Positions 34,019 to 43,687 are shown, counted from the first letter of the stretch. The stretch is 64,000 nucleotides of DNA from Clostridium_AM tanneri (GCF_033659955.1 NZ_JARUJP010000010.1:62001-126000), one strand, 5' to 3'. A program made the numbers and translations. The notes: generated from the letters alone by a model not told the origin.

Positions 34019-34660
34019 ATGAAAGTAATAGGTATTAATGGAAGTCCAAGAAAGCAGTGGAACACTGCCACTTTGCTGAATAAAGCTCTTGAAGGCTCAG
34101 CGTCACAAGGAGCAGAAACAGAACTAATCCATCTATATGATTTGAATTTTAAAGGATGTACTAGCTGTTTTGCATGTAGGATAAAGGATGGAAAAAGCTA
34201 TGGTAAATGTGCAATGAGAGATGATCTTACTGCGGTATTAGAAAAGATTCAGGAAGCAGATGCTTTGATTTTAGGTTCACCTATGTATTTGGGAGCTGTT
34301 ACTGGAGAAACTAGATCATTTATAGAAAGATTAATGTTTCCTTTAGTAGAATATACTAAAAGTCCTAAGCTTACTCCTAAAAAAATGCCTACAGCCTTTA
34401 TATATACTATGGGTGCGCCAGAAAAAATCCTCAAGGACATAGGTTATGATAAACAATTTGATGCTAATAAAATGATGCTAAAGAGGTTTTTTGGTGAGGA
34501 GTCAGAATATATGTATTCTGCTGATGCTTATCAATTTGATGACTATTCAAAGGTAGTTTCAGATATGTTTGAATTAGATGAAAAGATAAGAATACGCAAA
34601 GAAGTCTTTCCTAAGGACTGTGATAAGGCCTTCCATATAGGAGTGAGACTTGTAAAATAA
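34019..34660 (+). CDS. Flavodoxin-fold NAD(P)H-dependent FMN reductase-like protein
   Basis: The 213-residue protein starts with VIGINGSPRKQWNTATL, the FMN-phosphate loop of the NADPH-dependent FMN reductase/iron-sulfur flavoprotein group, and has LGSPMYLGAVTGETRSFIERL lining the flavin site. The cysteine cluster CTSCFACRIKDGKSYGKC (about 47-64; C-x2-C-x2-C-x10-C) resembles the compact [4Fe-4S] motif of iron-sulfur flavoproteins, but its last gap is longer than usual. Cluster binding is therefore uncertain. It probably transfers electrons or reduces quinones or nitro compounds. A weak GGGGGAATTGA site precedes the ATG. Confidence 0.82.
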   Translation: MKVIGINGSPRKQWNTATLLNKALEGSASQGAETELIHLYDLNFKGCTSCFACRIKDGKSYGKCAMRDDLTAVLEKIQEADALILGSPMYLGAVTGETRSFIERLMFPLVEYTKSPKLTPKKMPTAFIYTMGAPEKILKDIGYDKQFDANKMMLKRFFGEESEYMYSADAYQFDDYSKVVSDMFELDEKIRIRKEVFPKDCDKAFHIGVRLVK

Positions 34661-34685
34661 CTTTTACTTGAACAGTAATGGTATC

Positions 34686-34736
34686 AGGTACTACCTAAAT
34701 GTTGTTGTTTTAATTCATAATACTTAGGTAGCACCT
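34686..34736. terminator. Inverted repeat between convergent genes
   Basis: AGGTACTACCTAA (34686-34698) pairs with TTAGGTAGCACCT (34724-34736) with a single mismatch, around a 25-nt loop. It sits between the flavoprotein and the convergent molybdate regulator. There is no good T-run, so termination is only likely. Confidence 0.5.
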
Positions 34737-34758
34737 AACAATTTAAATATTCTTTAGT

Positions 34759-35730
34759 CTATAATTCAGCTATTAATTTTCCTGTTTCAGTAAGATCATA
34801 TCCGCCTATTCCTGAAAGCTCCATTTTAAATTCTTCAGAACGAATAATATCAATTATTGCTTTGAAGGGTTTTTTGTGCATATCTTCTTTTTTCATAACT
34901 AATTCATATCTTTCCTTCTGTAATGGAATGAAATCAACTCCCTGTACCTGTTGACTGCTCTTTTCATTTCCTAATCCAATATCTGCTTCACCACGGGCAA
35001 CAGTGCTGGCTACAGCTAGATGAGAAACACATTCTCGATGGTAGCCCTTTATTGTGTATCCAGGAACTCCAATAAGTCTTAGGTGTTCATCGAGAAGAAC
35101 TCTTGAGCCACTGCCCTTTTCTCTATTAACTATATTAATATCCGGTCTTTTTAAATCCTCCCAGCCTTTAATACCCTTTGGATTACCTTTTTGTACGTAA
35201 AAGCCTTGGGTACGGCAGGCCAAGTGAATTATTAATGATGGAATACCAGGCAGCATTCTTCGTACGTAAGGTATATTATATTCATTAGAATCACCATCCC
35301 ATAGATGAGAAGTAGCTATCTGCACTTTCCCATGATAAAGTCCAAGTAAGGCATTAAAACTACCTGCATAGGAACGAAGCACATGGATTCCTTGGGAATT
35401 AAGTTCTAAGTAACGAGATAGTATATCCAGAAGTACATCTTGGCCACAAATTACAAATTCACTGCTAGAGTATACTTTTGTATCATTGATAGAAAAGGCA
35501 TATGAATTAGTGGCGGTGGAAATATTTTTTTCTTGAACATCGGTTTTAGTACCTCTTCTATTTTTAGTCTTATTTTTATAATCTTCCACATCTTTTACAT
35601 CAATTCTAATCTTTTTTCCCACTTTATAACCGTTTAAATCTCCACGCTTTATTAATTCGTATACAGTATTTTTAGTGATTTTCAATATGTCTGCTACTTC
35701 TTGGGCAGTTAATGATGTATCTTCTAACAT
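34759..35730 (-). CDS. Excisionase-type HTH regulator with molybdate-binding-like PBP domain
   Basis: The 323-residue protein has an N-terminal MerR/excisionase HTH (about 5-50: LTAQEVADILKITKNTVYEL, GYKVGKKIRI). A linker is followed by a periplasmic-binding-like domain (about 85-320: SYAGSFNALLGLYHGKVQIA, NREKGSGSRVLLDEHLR, GEADIGLG). This architecture is the one-component regulator commonly found beside molybdate or tungstate transporters in Firmicutes and Archaea. It is divergent from modABC, the presumed target. A GGAGAC site precedes the ATG. Confidence 0.88.
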   Translation of the reverse strand: MLEDTSLTAQEVADILKITKNTVYELIKRGDLNGYKVGKKIRIDVKDVEDYKNKTKNRRGTKTDVQEKNISTATNSYAFSINDTKVYSSSEFVICGQDVLLDILSRYLELNSQGIHVLRSYAGSFNALLGLYHGKVQIATSHLWDGDSNEYNIPYVRRMLPGIPSLIIHLACRTQGFYVQKGNPKGIKGWEDLKRPDINIVNREKGSGSRVLLDEHLRLIGVPGYTIKGYHRECVSHLAVASTVARGEADIGLGNEKSSQQVQGVDFIPLQKERYELVMKKEDMHKKPFKAIIDIIRSEEFKMELSGIGGYDLTETGKLIAEL

Positions 35731-35853
35731 AAATAGTCTCCTTTCATTGGTACAATAACAAATTAATATATATAATTAAAACTTTATTAATGTAATTATA
35801 TCATATATTTTCCAAAAATACTTGATTAAGTAACAGAATAAAACTATAATAAA

Positions 35854-35927
35854 CATAACGTTACAGTACAAAACATAAGTAATATTGGTTTATTAATATG
35901 TTATGTCATGTTATATTATGTTTTGTA
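35854..35927. promoter_or_regulatory. Long inverted repeat in the modA control region
   Basis: TACAAAACATAA (35867-35878) and TTATGTTTTGTA (35916-35927) are perfect 12-bp inverted arms 37 bp apart. CATAACGTTAC lies just upstream and GTTATGTCATGTTAT between the arms. CATAACG recalls the half-site of E. coli ModE. Its position between the divergent regulator and modA supports an operator role; the exact binding unit is inferred. Confidence 0.55.
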
Positions 35928-35964
35928 TACAATATATTTTAATAAGTTTATTGGGGGGATTTTT

Positions 35965-36768
35965 GTGAAAGGGTTTAAAAAAACATTATTATCTACTTTA
36001 ATTTTTGCAACTTTAGCTATGTCTGTTGGTTGTGGAAGTACTAATTCTTCAACAAGTCAGAGTAAAAATGAAGAAGCTGTAACTCTAACTATATCTGCTG
36101 CTGCAAGTTTAAAGGATGCAATGGGGGAGATAAAACAGTTATATGCTAAAGAAAATCCAAAGGTTAAGATTACATATAATTTTGGGGGATCGGGAACACT
36201 GCAGCAACAGATTGAACAAGGTGCCCCAGCAGATATATTTATGTCTGCAGCTGCAAAGCAAATGGATGCTTTAAAGAGTAAAAATCTTATGGAAGAGGGC
36301 ACAGTAAAAAATCTTTTGCAAAATGATGTAGTATTAATTGTGCCTAAGGATTCAACAGTAGTTAAAGATTTCAATGATATAGCAGGGGATAAAGTCAAGA
36401 AAGTGGCACTTGGTGAACCAAAAAGCGTACCAGTAGGTCAGTATTCACAAGAGATTTTGACATCTTTGAAAATATCTGATAAAGTACAACCAAAATCTAT
36501 TTTTGCTAAAGATGTAAAAGAAGTTTTAACTTGGGTTGAAACAGGAAATGTAGATGCAGGCCTTGTTTATTTAACAGATGCAAAGGTTTCTGATAAAGTT
36601 AAAGTTGCAGCTACTGCGCCGGAAAGTTCTCATAAGCCTGTAGTATATCCAGTTGGTGTTGTTAAAGCAAGCAAGAATATAGAAACAGCAAAGGACTTTG
36701 TTAAATTTATGGAAGGTGATGAAGCTAAGGCTGTATTTGAAAAATACGGATTTAAGGTTGCAAGATAG
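35965..36768 (+). CDS. modA: Molybdate ABC transporter binding lipoprotein
   Basis: The 267-residue protein has a lipoprotein signal (KGFKKTLLSTLIFATLAM then lipobox SVGC at about residue 25). The ModA fold follows: LTISAAASLKDAMGEI, NFGGSGTLQQQIEQGAPADI, MSAAAKQMD, ALGEPKSVPVGQYSQE and VDAGLVYLTDA supply the oxyanion-binding residues. The start is the GTG at 35965 after GGGGGGA; in-frame upstream codons fall within the operator-like inverted repeat. Tungstate binding cannot be excluded. Confidence 0.95.
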   Translation: MKGFKKTLLSTLIFATLAMSVGCGSTNSSTSQSKNEEAVTLTISAAASLKDAMGEIKQLYAKENPKVKITYNFGGSGTLQQQIEQGAPADIFMSAAAKQMDALKSKNLMEEGTVKNLLQNDVVLIVPKDSTVVKDFNDIAGDKVKKVALGEPKSVPVGQYSQEILTSLKISDKVQPKSIFAKDVKEVLTWVETGNVDAGLVYLTDAKVSDKVKVAATAPESSHKPVVYPVGVVKASKNIETAKDFVKFMEGDEAKAVFEKYGFKVAR

Positions 36769-36814
36769 AATATATAATTAATCTTTTATGTTAATTTTGA
36801 TGGAGGGACAAGAC

Positions 36815-37501
36815 ATGGGCTTTGATATTTCACCAGCAGTGGTTTCAATTAAAACCACCTTTGTAGCTACATTTATAACGTTTTTTATTGGAATTGCTGC
36901 AGCATATTGGATGACAAATTATAAGGGTAAGTTTAAGGTTATAATAGATATTATATTTACATTGCCCCTTGTTCTGCCACCTACAGTTGTAGGCTTCTTT
37001 TTGTTATTAATATTCGGCAAAAATGGACCTATTGGTAAGTTGCTTTTAAAGTTCGGAACTACTATAATTTTTTCATGGCCTGCTACAGTAATAGCTGCTT
37101 GTGTAATAGCTTTCCCTCTTATGTATAATACAACAAAGGGAGCTTTTGAACAAATAGACAATAATATTGTAAGTGCAGCAAGAACACTAGGAGTATCTGA
37201 GTGGAGAGTATTCTCAGAGGTTATATTGCCTTTAGCATGGCCAGGCATAGCAGCAGGTACAGTTCTTTCCTTCGCACGATGTCTTGGAGAATTTGGAGCA
37301 ACCCTTATGGTGGCAGGAAACATACCACAAAAAACACAAACTATTCCTGTTGCAATCTATTTTGCCGCTGAAAGTGGGGAAATGGATAAGGCACTTATAT
37401 GGGTTATATTAATCGTCGGAATTTCTATAACAGTGATGCTATTAATGAATTATTGGTCTGAACATCAAAGAAAATTCACAAGTGGTTTTAGGAGAAGATA
37501 A
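36815..37501 (+). CDS. modB: Molybdate ABC transporter permease
   Basis: The 228-residue permease has five or six helices with LPLVLPPTVVGFFLLLIFG (ModB signature region) and the EAA loop SAARTLGVSEWRVFSEVILP. The start at 36815 follows GGAGGGAC by 7 bp; earlier in-frame codons precede that ribosome site. It is downstream of modA by 46 bp and 2 bp before modC, and forms the homodimeric channel of the importer. Confidence 0.94.
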   Translation: MGFDISPAVVSIKTTFVATFITFFIGIAAAYWMTNYKGKFKVIIDIIFTLPLVLPPTVVGFFLLLIFGKNGPIGKLLLKFGTTIIFSWPATVIAACVIAFPLMYNTTKGAFEQIDNNIVSAARTLGVSEWRVFSEVILPLAWPGIAAGTVLSFARCLGEFGATLMVAGNIPQKTQTIPVAIYFAAESGEMDKALIWVILIVGISITVMLLMNYWSEHQRKFTSGFRRR

Positions 37502-37503
37502 AA

Positions 37504-38568
37504 ATGGGACTTTATGTTGATATTGAAAAAAAGCTGCCTGGATTTGATTTAAAAGTAAAATTTAATACTGATGACAATGTTCTTGGTTTACTGGGGGCTT
37601 CAGGCTCTGGAAAAAGTATGACACTTAGATGTATCGCCGGTTTAGAAAATCCAAGTAAAGGAAGAATTGTATTAAATGAAAGAGTTCTTTATGATTCAGA
37701 AAAAGGAATAAATATTCCAAGCCGTAAAAGGAAGATTGGCTTTCTATTTCAAAACTACGCATTATTTCCTAACATGACTGTAACTCAAAATATTAGCTTT
37801 GGAATAAAAAATCTATCAAAGCAAGAGCAGGCTAAAATAGTTGATGAGAAAATAGAAATGATGCAGCTTCAAGGACTTGAAAACAGATTTCCAGGCCAGC
37901 TTTCCGGAGGACAGCAGCAAAGGGTTGCTATTGCTAGAGCATTAGCTATAGACCCGGAAGCACTATTGCTTGATGAACCTTTTTCTGCTTTAGATAACTA
38001 TTTAAGAGGTGAAATGGAAAAAAAGATTATTGATACCTTATCCCAGTACAAAGGTACTGCAGTATTTGTATCCCATAACATGGATGAGGTATATCGTGTT
38101 TGCAAGAAACTAGTAGTACTTAGTAAAGGGAAGGTAGCAGCTTGTGGAAGTAGAGAGGATATATTTGAGAATCCGCCCACACTTTCAGCAGCACAGCTTA
38201 CAGGATGTAAAAATATTTCTAGAACTAAACTAATAGATGAAAATACCGTAGAAGCTTTAGATTGGGGATGTACAATTAAGCTTAATAAAAAAGTAAGTGA
38301 TCCTTTATCCTATGTAGGCATCAGAGCACATAATATTATTCTTACAGAGGAGCAGGGGAAGAATAATGTTTGTAAATGTCAAATAAATTATGTAAAAGAA
38401 AGTCCTTTTTCTGTTACCCTTTATTTAGACAGTGTTGAAGAAAAACCATATGTCAAAACTAAAAGTTTACAATGGGAAGTGTCAAAAGAAAAGTGGGAAA
38501 CTTTAAAAAGATTACAACAACCATTGAATATACATATTAATCCGGAAAAAGTTTTTATGATTAAGTAA
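37504..38568 (+). CDS. modC: Molybdate ABC transporter ATPase
   Basis: The 354-residue ATPase has Walker A GASGSGKSM (about 30-38), Q-loop FQNYALFPNM, signature LSGGQQQR, Walker B LLLDEPFSALD and H-loop VSHNMDEV. The C-terminus (about 270-354) is a TOBE/MOP-like domain that may sense molybdate. GGAGAAGA at the end of modB is the ribosome site. It completes a modABC importer under the divergent HTH/PBP regulator. Confidence 0.94.
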   Translation: MGLYVDIEKKLPGFDLKVKFNTDDNVLGLLGASGSGKSMTLRCIAGLENPSKGRIVLNERVLYDSEKGINIPSRKRKIGFLFQNYALFPNMTVTQNISFGIKNLSKQEQAKIVDEKIEMMQLQGLENRFPGQLSGGQQQRVAIARALAIDPEALLLDEPFSALDNYLRGEMEKKIIDTLSQYKGTAVFVSHNMDEVYRVCKKLVVLSKGKVAACGSREDIFENPPTLSAAQLTGCKNISRTKLIDENTVEALDWGCTIKLNKKVSDPLSYVGIRAHNIILTEEQGKNNVCKCQINYVKESPFSVTLYLDSVEEKPYVKTKSLQWEVSKEKWETLKRLQQPLNIHINPEKVFMIK

Positions 38569-38602
38569 GAAAAGAGTTTGGAAATAGTTAAATTAAAAAA
38601 TC

Positions 38603-38638
38603 AAAAGCCAATGCTTAAAAACTAAGCATTGGCTTTTA
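38603..38638. terminator. Bidirectional terminator, AAAAGCCAATGCTTA family
   Basis: A perfect 15-bp stem with a 5-nt loop sits between convergent modC and the MATE gene. A-run and T-run ends permit use in both directions. Confidence 0.9.
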
Positions 38639-38688
38639 AATTAATATAATATTAGGAATAACTGTACTTAAATTTTGAAAGCTGCCAG

Positions 38689-40086
38689 CTATGCTGTAGC
38701 AACTCTTGCTTTTGTCTTTATAGGAATCTCTTCCTCCATTTCAGCTCTATTGCATTTAATATATACTATTGCAACTATGAAAGAGATAATGTCTGCAGCA
38801 GGATAAGCTGCCCAGGCTCCCAATACTCCAAGGTTGAATCCGTACACCATAATGTGAAGAAGAGGAATAAGAACTAGTATTTCTCTAAACACTGAAAGTA
38901 ATAAGGAGGACTTTGCCATTCCCATTGCTTGATAGTAGTAAATTGCAATAAAGTATACTCCTACACAAGGAAATACTGAAATTACTATTCTAAAAGCGGC
39001 AACAGTGTAATTGATGATAGCTTGATCGTTAACAAATACTCCGATAATATCCTTTGCAAATATCATTGTCAGTGCCCATAGAAAAATTGATGTTATGGTA
39101 ACAGATTTTATTGAAAGCTTAACTATCTCTTTCACTCTATGGTAGTTTTCTGCCCCATAATTATAAGCGGCTATAGGCTGAAGAGCTGAACTTATACCTA
39201 TAACAGTAATGAATAAAATCATTGACACTCTGCTTATAAGACCAACAGCAACAATTGCAGTGTCTCCACCTATATTAACAAGTACCTTATTTAGTACTAC
39301 GGATAGTATTGCATCGGATATTTCAACTATAAATGTAGAAAAACCAACAAGTACTATTCCTTTAGCTATACTTATATCAAATTTGCTTTCAAAGGTTAAA
39401 TTCATCTGTTTTTTAGTTTCTATGAATTTCATAAGAGCATATGCAAAGGCAAATATTTGTGAAGCAACGGTAGCAATTGCTGCTCCTTCAACTCCAAAAT
39501 TAAATTTAACCACTAAAAGGTAATTCATAAAAACATTGCATACTGCACCGATAGAAATGCTTGATAAAAGAACTTTTGTGTTTCCAAAGGCAGTTAGAAT
39601 ATAGGACATCAAGAACATTAACCCCTGAAATAGTGAACCTATTAAAATAATTGATATATATGCTTTTGCATAGGGAAATATATTTTCGCTGCTTCCTAAT
39701 TTTATAATTAAACTATCTCTAAATATATATATTCCAACTGCTAAAAATACAATTATTGAAGTTAACACAATAAAGGCATTTGGAATTATTTTTTTAACTT
39801 TTGAATAGTCATTCTCACCACAACTTCTTCCAACTGCACTGGAGGTTCCTATTGAAACAAGCATTGCTATGGCAAGAAACAATCTCTGTACTGGAAATGC
39901 AATAGTTAATGCTCCTATTCCCAATGGTCCTATAACTTGACCTAAGAATACTGAATCAACCATATTATACATTTCAGCTACAAACAAGGACAGTATAGCT
40001 GGAATGGAGAACTTTAGTAACAGTTTTCCTATATCTTCTGTAAGGAAGTTGATTTTTTCATTTTTCCTGTCTCCATCTACTAACAT
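38689..40086 (-). CDS. MATE-family efflux transporter
   Basis: The 465-residue, 12-helix protein has MATE features: FSIPAILSLFVAEMYNMVDSVFLGQ in helix 1, GTSSAVGRSCGENDYSKV after helix 2-3, and the second-half equivalent GISSALQPIAAYNYGAENYHRV. It resembles MepA/DinF-type Na+ or H+ coupled multidrug exporters. GAGGTGAAAGTTT lies before the ATG. It is a single gene with an AraC-type regulator upstream on the same strand, separated by that gene's terminator. Confidence 0.9.
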   Translation of the reverse strand: MLVDGDRKNEKINFLTEDIGKLLLKFSIPAILSLFVAEMYNMVDSVFLGQVIGPLGIGALTIAFPVQRLFLAIAMLVSIGTSSAVGRSCGENDYSKVKKIIPNAFIVLTSIIVFLAVGIYIFRDSLIIKLGSSENIFPYAKAYISIILIGSLFQGLMFLMSYILTAFGNTKVLLSSISIGAVCNVFMNYLLVVKFNFGVEGAAIATVASQIFAFAYALMKFIETKKQMNLTFESKFDISIAKGIVLVGFSTFIVEISDAILSVVLNKVLVNIGGDTAIVAVGLISRVSMILFITVIGISSALQPIAAYNYGAENYHRVKEIVKLSIKSVTITSIFLWALTMIFAKDIIGVFVNDQAIINYTVAAFRIVISVFPCVGVYFIAIYYYQAMGMAKSSLLLSVFREILVLIPLLHIMVYGFNLGVLGAWAAYPAADIISFIVAIVYIKCNRAEMEEEIPIKTKARVATA

Positions 40087-40216
40087 AAACTTTCACCTCA
40101 AATTTTTTTATTCATACCTCTATTATAAGGTTTTCCTATAATTCCAACATTCACTTAGTTGCTGAACAAAAAGTACAAAGTTGCAGAAGTTCCATTATTC
40201 ATAAACTGTGAAATAA

Positions 40217-40244
40217 CAAAAAAACACCCTAAAAAAGGTGTTTT
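40217..40244 (-). terminator. Terminator overlapping a stop codon
   Basis: On the minus strand AAAAACACC pairs with GGGTGTTTTTTT; the loop contains the TAG stop of the AraC/GH39-like gene. Coding sequence and terminator therefore overlap completely. Confidence 0.85.
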
Positions 40245-42319
40245 TGTACTTTTTGAAGGGTAATTAGCACAGCTCCATACCCTTCTATCTTTGATATTAA
40301 GTTATATACAGGCTTTTTCTTTGCAAAATCTAAAAATATTCTTGGCTGGGAGATATTATATAAAACCTCCATTTCTTCATCGGTAAGCCTTTTCGGTTTT
40401 CCCATAAGCGTCCAGTTATTAAAAGCTGATCCTGTTTCTTGCCCTATTTCATACATTGTTACCTTATAATCATATTGAAGGTTCTTAAGAGATAAAGATA
40501 TTTCTCTTTCAGTAACAGTTTTTTTTCTTTTATGTTTTGCTGAGTTTTCATTTTCTATAATCTCATTAAGGTCTTCGCTAAAGCTGTAGATAAGAATCTG
40601 ATAGTTATCTTCATGCCTTGTTACGATATAGCCATCCTCCTTCTTAATTAAAACATTTCCTAGTCTTGATAAAAAGTAATATGCATAATAGGAGGCTTTT
40701 CTTATACCGTTAAGGGTGGTTATGCCTGGTGAACCAAAGAATAATTCATTGCTCATTACAGAGTTTTCTTCTACAGTATCATAGGCTTTTAAGAACAACA
40801 TATCCTTTTTTTCATTTATAAAGTTATGGATTATATAAGGAAGCATGTAGGAAGTATCAAAAATAGAGTTTACTGTGGTATCCTCTTCAAAGGCTTCTTC
40901 TATTATGTCCTCTAATTCATACTTATCAAATATTTCTTGGGCAGCTTCAATATAATCCTGTGGGAGATCCTTTGCTGTTCTAAATCTCCAATTCTGGATT
41001 TCTTCAATACCATAGAGATCTAGAAAATATAGTATAAAACTCTCTAGAAGTCTTAAAAACAACTCTATTTCATCAAAGGTCTTATCCAATATAATCATGG
41101 GAATAAGCTTAATATCCACCATAAACTCCATAAGCTTCTCAACTTCATTCCAATTAAGAAAATCTAAGTTTTTATTAAAATAAATTCTCATATCTTTATG
41201 AAATAAATACTGAACTATGCCGTATTTAAAACCTATGTTTCTTTGAATATCCTTTACAAAGCTTTGTTCTCTTTCCTTTAATAGCTCTATTCCATCTCCC
41301 AAGTTTATTATCTCTTTCCAATAGTCATTAAGGTCTTCGCCTAGATTAGCCACATCCACATTTATCTTAATTATTTCTTTTTCGTAGTTAAATCTATCAT
41401 AATCTTCAAGGTAGGGAGAAATGTAATCAATGGCCTCTTCTATATTAAGCTCTTCATACTTTTTGAATTTTTCATATTTCTTTTCAGGTATATTATTCTT
41501 TTTTCTGTACTGAAGAGGGGTTACATTATAATACATCTTAAAATACTTATTATAATATCTGGTATGAGAGAAGCCTACATCCTCGGAAATTTCCGATATT
41601 GTTTTTTCTGTGTCTAATAAAAGCTTAACAGATTCATGAACTCTGGTAGAATTTAAAAACTCCTTAAAATTAATACCTGCCATATTTTTTATTTCGTGAG
41701 ATAGATAATAGGAACTTAAAAATTCACGTTCAGCTATATCCTGTAAGCTTATCTTATTCATATAGTTATTATAAATAAATTTAGATATTCTGTGATACCG
41801 CTCGAATTGTATATCATTTTCCTTTAAATCCTCTTCATCATATAATAGATAATGAAAGTTATTGACCAAATGAAATAATAACTTTACCATATGCTTTTCT
41901 ATTTCTTCGTCATAATCATCGCTTTTCTGAATTGCTTCACAGGCAAGTATAGATAAAAATCTTCTTAAGACTTGATATTTTTCTTCTTCCTGTGCCCACT
42001 CCTTTGTTGAGTTAGTGTAAAAATAAATATTTTTCACGTCGTTGTAGTACTTTTCAAAGAATTCTACATCCATTTTAAATATTAGTATTTTATTATCCTC
42101 ATCATCAGAAAATATTCTGTGAGGCTCGTCCTCGTTGATTATTTCAATTTCCCTTTCTCGAACCTCATAGGTTTCAGACTCTATCTGAACATATACGGTG
42201 CCTTTCAAAACAAATATTATTTCTATACATTTATGCCAGTGTAGTGGATATTCCTTAATGGTATTTAAGCTAATGTTAACTGGAAGTTCTTCCGTAAAAG
42301 TTACGTATTCCCTTCTCAT
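40229..42319 (-). CDS. AraC-family regulator with GH39-like C-terminal domain
   Basis: The 696-residue protein combines an N-terminal cupin (about 1-120, HWHKCIEIIFVLKG) and an AraC double HTH (about 185-290: ISLQDIAEREFLSSYYLS and ISEISEDVGFSHTRYYNKYFK). A long C-terminal region (about 330-690) resembles the GH39/xylosidase-like barrel seen in clostridial AraC regulators. Catalytic residues of an active glycosidase are not convincingly present, so this part is probably a sensor. It may respond to a carbohydrate and control unlinked genes. GAGGATGATTT precedes the ATG. It lies on the same strand upstream of the MATE gene. Confidence 0.82.
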   Translation of the reverse strand: MRREYVTFTEELPVNISLNTIKEYPLHWHKCIEIIFVLKGTVYVQIESETYEVREREIEIINEDEPHRIFSDDEDNKILIFKMDVEFFEKYYNDVKNIYFYTNSTKEWAQEEEKYQVLRRFLSILACEAIQKSDDYDEEIEKHMVKLLFHLVNNFHYLLYDEEDLKENDIQFERYHRISKFIYNNYMNKISLQDIAEREFLSSYYLSHEIKNMAGINFKEFLNSTRVHESVKLLLDTEKTISEISEDVGFSHTRYYNKYFKMYYNVTPLQYRKKNNIPEKKYEKFKKYEELNIEEAIDYISPYLEDYDRFNYEKEIIKINVDVANLGEDLNDYWKEIINLGDGIELLKEREQSFVKDIQRNIGFKYGIVQYLFHKDMRIYFNKNLDFLNWNEVEKLMEFMVDIKLIPMIILDKTFDEIELFLRLLESFILYFLDLYGIEEIQNWRFRTAKDLPQDYIEAAQEIFDKYELEDIIEEAFEEDTTVNSIFDTSYMLPYIIHNFINEKKDMLFLKAYDTVEENSVMSNELFFGSPGITTLNGIRKASYYAYYFLSRLGNVLIKKEDGYIVTRHEDNYQILIYSFSEDLNEIIENENSAKHKRKKTVTEREISLSLKNLQYDYKVTMYEIGQETGSAFNNWTLMGKPKRLTDEEMEVLYNISQPRIFLDFAKKKPVYNLISKIEGYGAVLITLQKVQKHLF

Positions 42320-42629
42320 AAATCATCCTCATTTCCTTAATTTAATAGTATTGTCATTTAAATTTTATCATATCTAGAAGTAAAAATGCTTTGTATTAAG
42401 AATAATTTAACTTTTTAACATATATGTTTTATGAAGCGAAGTTGCTGCTGTAAATAATTGTATTAAAAATCTCTATAAGTTATAATGAATTTAAAGTAAT
42501 AGATGAATTTTATATTTAGTTATTTTTATGTATAATATTAAAAGGGATATCTAAATAGATAGAGAAGTCTATGAAAGCTTTAAACTATAGTGGAAATAGA
42601 ATTTGTAATCATTATTACTGCTTTACACT
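42320..42629. other. AT-rich divergent intergenic region
   Basis: Between the AraC/GH39-like gene and the deoR promoter I see no gene or strong hairpin. It presumably carries the promoter of the minus-strand regulator. Confidence 0.5.
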
Positions 42630-42658
42630 TTGCTTTATTATGCAAAGCACAATATAAT
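42630..42658 (+). promoter_or_regulatory. Sigma-A promoter of deoR
   Basis: TTGCTT (42630-42635) and TATAAT (42653-42658) are separated by 17 bp. CTTTGC/GCAAAG forms a small inverted repeat across the -35 region. Confidence 0.65.
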
Positions 42659-42696
42659 AGTTCTAGAAAATAGCAAAAGGATAGGAAGTGAAAATT

Positions 42697-43632
42697 ATGG
42701 ATAATGAAAAGCAACAATTAAGTGTGGAAGTAGCAAGACTCTATTATCAATCAGATTATAGCCAGCAGCAAATTGCGACGCAGCTTGGCATATCAAGACC
42801 AACTATATCAAGACTTCTGCAATACGCCAAAGAAAAGGGTTACGTTAGGATTGATATTATGGACCCCTTTGCTGATTTAGACAAGTTAGCTCATCAATTA
42901 AAGGAGAAATACAACCTAAGAGATGTTCGTGTTGTCTTTTCACCAACAGATGATCATATTTCTATAAGAGAATATATCAGTAAGGAAGCAGCAGAATATT
43001 TACAGGATACTATAAAAAATGGAGACATACTTGGAGTAAGTTGGGGAACAACTATGTATGAAGTGGCTAAAAGGCTTGTTCCGCAAAATGTTAAAGGTGT
43101 AGAAGTAGTTCAGTTAAATGGAGGTATCAGTCATTCGGAAGAAAACACATATGCATCAGAAACAACAGTTTTTTTCGCTGAAGCTTTTCAAGCAGTACCA
43201 AGATACTTACCGCTGCCAGTAATTTTTGATAGTGCCACTGTAAAACAACTGGTAGAGGAAGACCGCCATATCAAAAACACTATGGAAATGGGAGTTCAAG
43301 CAAATGTAGCAATCTTTACCGTTGGTGCAATTCATGATGAAGCACTACTTTTTCGTTTAAGCTACTTAAGTGAAAAAGAGAAGGAATTATTAAAGCAAAA
43401 AAGCGTAGGAGATATCTGTGCTCGATTTTTCGATGAAAAAGGTCAAATCTGTTGCGAACAAATTAATAGCCGTACTATAGGAATATCCTTAGATTCTCTT
43501 AAACAAAAGGAAAAGTCTATTCTAGTAGCAGGTGGTAAATATAAAGTAAGAGCGATAAAAGGAGCCTTAGAAGGAAAAAATGCCAATATTTTAATTACAG
43601 ATCAATACACTGCAAAGAAGCTTTTAGAATAG
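42697..43632 (+). CDS. deoR: Deoxyribonucleoside regulator, SorC/DeoR family
   Basis: The 311-residue protein has an N-terminal sigma-like HTH (about 5-55, YSQQQIATQLGISRPTISRLL) and a large SorC-type sugar-phosphate-binding domain (about 60-311, GDILGVSWGTTMYEVA, VQLNGGIS, ILVAGGKYKV). B. subtilis DeoR has the same build and represses the deo operon until deoxyribose 5-phosphate binds. The ATG at 42697 is 8 bp after GGAAG; an in-frame GTG at 42688 lies in that site. It heads the deo cluster, whose two promoters carry matching operators. Confidence 0.92.
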   Translation: MDNEKQQLSVEVARLYYQSDYSQQQIATQLGISRPTISRLLQYAKEKGYVRIDIMDPFADLDKLAHQLKEKYNLRDVRVVFSPTDDHISIREYISKEAAEYLQDTIKNGDILGVSWGTTMYEVAKRLVPQNVKGVEVVQLNGGISHSEENTYASETTVFFAEAFQAVPRYLPLPVIFDSATVKQLVEEDRHIKNTMEMGVQANVAIFTVGAIHDEALLFRLSYLSEKEKELLKQKSVGDICARFFDEKGQICCEQINSRTIGISLDSLKQKEKSILVAGGKYKVRAIKGALEGKNANILITDQYTAKKLLE

Positions 43633-43636
43633 AGGA

Positions 43637-43687
43637 TGAACAAAATTTCATTTATATCTTTACAAATGTGCAAAAAACCTTTATTAT
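43637..43687 (+). promoter_or_regulatory. DeoR operator and promoter of cdd
   Basis: TGAACAAAATTTCATT (43637) is followed by -35 TTTACA (43659), 17 bp, then -10 TATTAT (43682). AAATGTGCA inside the spacer is the imperfect inverse of TGAACA. The whole 50-bp block is almost repeated before deoC. Confidence 0.8.

Noticed and set aside
36919..37323. A 134-codon minus-strand frame opposite modB
   Set aside because: It has no ribosome site and lies opposite a clearly conserved permease.
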